Assembly: GCF_023006505.1 (NCBI RefSeq) | Contig: NZ_JALBGV010000006.1 | Coordinates: forward strand, 79,303-143,302 | DNA from: Neorhizobium sp. SHOUNA12A | Lineage (GTDB): Bacteria > Pseudomonadota > Alphaproteobacteria > Rhizobiales > Rhizobiaceae | Direction: 5' to 3' | DNA: 64,000 nucleotides | In this document: positions 62,102 through 64,000 of the stretch, piece after piece | Position numbering within the stretch: the first letter of the stretch is position 1 | Layout of the letters: each line of letters opens with the position of its first letter | Notes under the pieces: model-generated | The model's input: the letters and a program-made list of their open reading frames with translations, nothing else | Database searches by the model: none | Told to the model about the DNA's origin: nothing | Program-made: the position numbers and the translations under genes

Positions 62102-62115
62102 TTGATCGTGATCAA
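62102..62115. promoter_or_regulatory. Perfect FNR/FixK box (TTGAT-N4-ATCAA)
   Basis: TTGATCGTGATCAA matches the FNR/FixK/FnrN consensus exactly. On the minus strand, TATCCT starts 21 bases after the box, matching a class II activator promoter for the DUF6455 gene. In the plus direction towards metY the -10 is weaker. Confidence 0.7.
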
Positions 62116-62173
62116 CCGCCGGGGTCTGTTGGAGCGCTAACGATCAGGCGCCATTTCAAGGGGAGGGACTAAC

Positions 62174-63457
62174 ATGCCGACACTCAATCCGGGGTTTTCG
62201 ACGCTGGCCGTGCATGCGGGGGCGCAACCCGACCCGACGACCGGGGCGCGGGTGACGCCGATCTACCAGACGACCGCTTTCGTCTTCAACGACGCGGACC
62301 ACGCCGCCGCCCTGTTCGGCCTGCAGCAGTTCGGCAATATCTACACCCGCATCATGAACCCGACCCAGGCGGTGCTGGAGGAGCGGGTGGCGGCACTCGA
62401 GGGCGGCACCGCGGCGCTCGCCGTCGCCTCCGGCCATGCGGCGCAGATGCTGACCTTCCACACGATCATGCAGCCGGGCGACAATTTCATCGCGGCGCGA
62501 AAACTCTACGGCGGCTCGATCAACCAGTTCGGCAATGCGTTCAAGAGTTTCGACTGGCAGGTGCGCTGGGCCGATACCGACAATCCGGCAAGCTTCGAGC
62601 CGGGCATCGACGAGCGTACGCGCGCGATCTTCATCGAGAGCCTTGCCAATCCCGCCGGCACGTTCGTGGATATCGCGGCGATCGCCGAGGTGGCGCATCG
62701 GCGGGGCATTCCGCTGATCGTCGACAACACCATGGCGACCCCCTACCTCGTCCGGCCGCTCGAGCACGGCGCCGACATCGTCATCCACTCGCTGACCAAG
62801 TTCATGGGCGGCCATGGCAATTCCATGGGCGGCGTCATCGTTGACGGAGGCACTTTCAACTGGTCGAAATCGGGCAATTATCCGATGCTCTCGGAGCCCC
62901 GTCCCGAATATGGCGGCATCGTCCTGTACCAGGCTTTCGGCAATATCGGCTTTGCCATCGCCTGCCGCGTGCTGGGCCTGCGCGATATGGGACCGGCGAT
63001 CTCGCCCTTTAACGCGTTCATGATCCTGACCGGCATCGAAACGCTGCCGCTCAGGATGCAGAAACACTGCGACAACGCCGTTGCCGTCGCCAGATGGCTG
63101 AAGGCGCATCCGAAGGTCGCCTGGGTCAGTTATTCCGGCCTCGAGGAAGATCCGAACCACGCCCTGCAGAGGCGGTATTCGCCGAAGGGCGCCGGCTCGG
63201 TGTTCACCTTCGGCGTCACCGGCGGCTACGAGGCGGGCAAGACGCTGGTCGAAGGCCTGCAGCTGTTCTCCCACCTCGCCAATATCGGCGACACCCGTTC
63301 GCTGGTCATTCACCCGGCCTCGACGACCCACCGGCAACTGAGCGAAGAACAGCTGATCGCCGCCGGCGCCGGGCCGGACGTGGTGCGCCTGTCGATCGGC
63401 ATCGAGGATGCCGCCGACATCATCGCGGACCTCGACCAGGCCTTGTCGAAGATCTGA
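62174..63457 (+). CDS. metY: O-acetylhomoserine sulfhydrylase (Cys/Met metabolism PLP enzyme)
   Basis: The 427-residue enzyme makes homocysteine or methionine precursors from O-acetylhomoserine and sulfide or thiols. Diagnostic segments are [20 protein letters not shown], then [20 protein letters not shown], and the PLP lysine in [17 protein letters not shown]. The length fits MetY rather than the shorter O-succinylhomoserine MetZ. GGGGAGGGA precedes ATG 62174. No SAM riboswitch pattern is evident upstream. Confidence 0.92.
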   Translation: MPTLNPGFSTLAVHAGAQPDPTTGARVTPIYQTTAFVFNDADHAAALFGLQQFGNIYTRIMNPTQAVLEERVAALEGGTAALAVASGHAAQMLTFHTIMQPGDNFIAARKLYGGSINQFGNAFKSFDWQVRWADTDNPASFEPGIDERTRAIFIESLANPAGTFVDIAAIAEVAHRRGIPLIVDNTMATPYLVRPLEHGADIVIHSLTKFMGGHGNSMGGVIVDGGTFNWSKSGNYPMLSEPRPEYGGIVLYQAFGNIGFAIACRVLGLRDMGPAISPFNAFMILTGIETLPLRMQKHCDNAVAVARWLKAHPKVAWVSYSGLEEDPNHALQRRYSPKGAGSVFTFGVTGGYEAGKTLVEGLQLFSHLANIGDTRSLVIHPASTTHRQLSEEQLIAAGAGPDVVRLSIGIEDAADIIADLDQALSKI

Positions 63458-63472
63458 GGGAAGGTCTTGGCG

Positions 63473-64000
63473 TCAGGCGCCGAAACCGCCGTCGATCGTC
63501 TGCAGGGAGCCGGTGATGAAGCCGGCTTCCGAACCGGCGAGATAGGCGGCAAGACCGGCGATCTCTTCCGGCCGGCCGTGGCGCTTGATGGCCATGAAAC
63601 CGTGCATGAAGTCGCTCATCGGGCCGTCTTCCGGGTTCATGTCGGTGGAGGTCGGGCCGGGCTGGATGACGTTGACGGTGATGTTGCGGTCGCCGAAATC
63701 GCGGGCAAGACCGCGCGCCATGCCCTGCATTGCCGACTTGGTGAGCGCATAAGCGGCTCCGCCGGCAAACGGCATGCGGTCGCCATTGACCGAACCGATG
63801 ACGATGATTCGGCTGCCGTCCGGCATGCTGCGGGCGGCTTCGACGGCCGCATGGTAGGGGGCGCGGACATTGACGTCGATCATCCGGTCGACCGCGTCGG
63901 CGTCGATCTCCAGCGGATTGCCGAGCGCCAGCGTGCCGGCGCTGATGACCAGAATGTCCAGCGGGCCGGCCTCGCGCACCGTGCCGATCACGGCCGCGAG
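63473..64000 (-). CDS. Short-chain dehydrogenase, BdcA-like; 5' end cut by window edge
   Basis: The frame is open to the right edge, so the N-terminal Rossmann motif is missing. The visible part has the catalytic serine and tyrosine-lysine region (VIGSVNGDRMPFAGGAAYAL, TKSAMQGMARGLARDFGDRN) and the end TGSLQTIDGGFGA. The segment SVNGDRMP followed by HGFMAIKRHGRPEEIAGL closely matches BdcA, a protein linked with cyclic-di-GMP and biofilm dispersal in E. coli; a plain oxidoreductase is equally possible. Its stop lies 16 bases from the convergent metY stop. Confidence 0.88.
   Translation of the reverse strand, partial: LAAVIGTVREAGPLDILVISAGTLALGNPLEIDADAVDRMIDVNVRAPYHAAVEAARSMPDGSRIIVIGSVNGDRMPFAGGAAYALTKSAMQGMARGLARDFGDRNITVNVIQPGPTSTDMNPEDGPMSDFMHGFMAIKRHGRPEEIAGLAAYLAGSEAGFITGSLQTIDGGFGA

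Noticed and set aside
62050..62173. Possible SAM riboswitch before metY
   Set aside because: No SAM-II or SAM-I core pattern was found; the notable element is an FNR/FixK box.

Overview
The window is GC-rich chromosomal DNA of an alphaproteobacterium of the family Rhizobiaceae (Rhizobium/Agrobacterium/Neorhizobium type). The main evidence is the gene order ldtR-ldtP-glyA-nrdR-ribD-ribE-ribH-nusB-hppA-bamE-plsX-fabH-ihfA-merR and hemB-RDD-bpt. Family-restricted proteins (BA14K, DUF1236, DUF6163, DUF2842, LdtR) support this, as does a RIME-like rhizobial palindromic repeat. No prophage, insertion sequence or CRISPR array is visible.

Layout. 1-1508: exopolyphosphatase, cut by the left edge. 1509-8450: a block of accessory genes lying between ppx and rnd, which are often close neighbours in rhizobia: a DJ-1/PfpI enzyme, LysR and AraC regulators, an NmrA-like dehydrogenase, a secreted phytase/esterase-like protein, DUF2000, small membrane proteins and an orphan antitoxin. 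8457-19785: core genes rnd, aspS and parC mixed with transporters, a VOC protein, an ICMT-like methyltransferase, a serine hydrolase and two envelope proteins. 19786-25214: a minus-strand run (AbrB, DMT transporter, bpt, RDD, hemB, cupin), then DUF6163 and ldtR. 25215-42190: the conserved housekeeping backbone, covering L,D-transpeptidase, one-carbon metabolism, ribonucleotide reductase control, riboflavin synthesis, proton pyrophosphatase, outer-membrane assembly, fatty-acid synthesis and nucleoid proteins.

42242-44105 holds BA14K, tRNA-Pro(GGG) and small genes. 44137-52485 is a Wzy-type exopolysaccharide locus: polymerase, initiating phosphoglycosyltransferase, glycosyltransferase, Wza-like export protein, a Wzc-like protein with a degraded ATPase site, and a CelD-like acyltransferase. 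By content it resembles a unipolar/holdfast-type polysaccharide cluster, but that is inference. 52605-59922 carries heme A synthase, a DoxX protein, an aminoglycoside-kinase-like gene coupled to argC, agmatinase, phenylalanine hydroxylase with a divergent Lrp regulator, and the rplM-rpsI operon. The right end carries a secreted Cys-rich protein, a CoA-binding protein, DUF6455, O-acetylhomoserine sulfhydrylase and a truncated BdcA-like dehydrogenase.

Most notable observations: a 184-bp palindromic element inserted in frame inside ribD; a perfect CtrA-type box (TTAA-N7-TTAA) before ldtR; a perfect FNR/FixK box between the DUF6455 gene and metY; the degenerate Wzc; and a hairpin with a U-run just downstream of a near-consensus rplM promoter. 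All functional calls come from reading the sequence; no database search was run.
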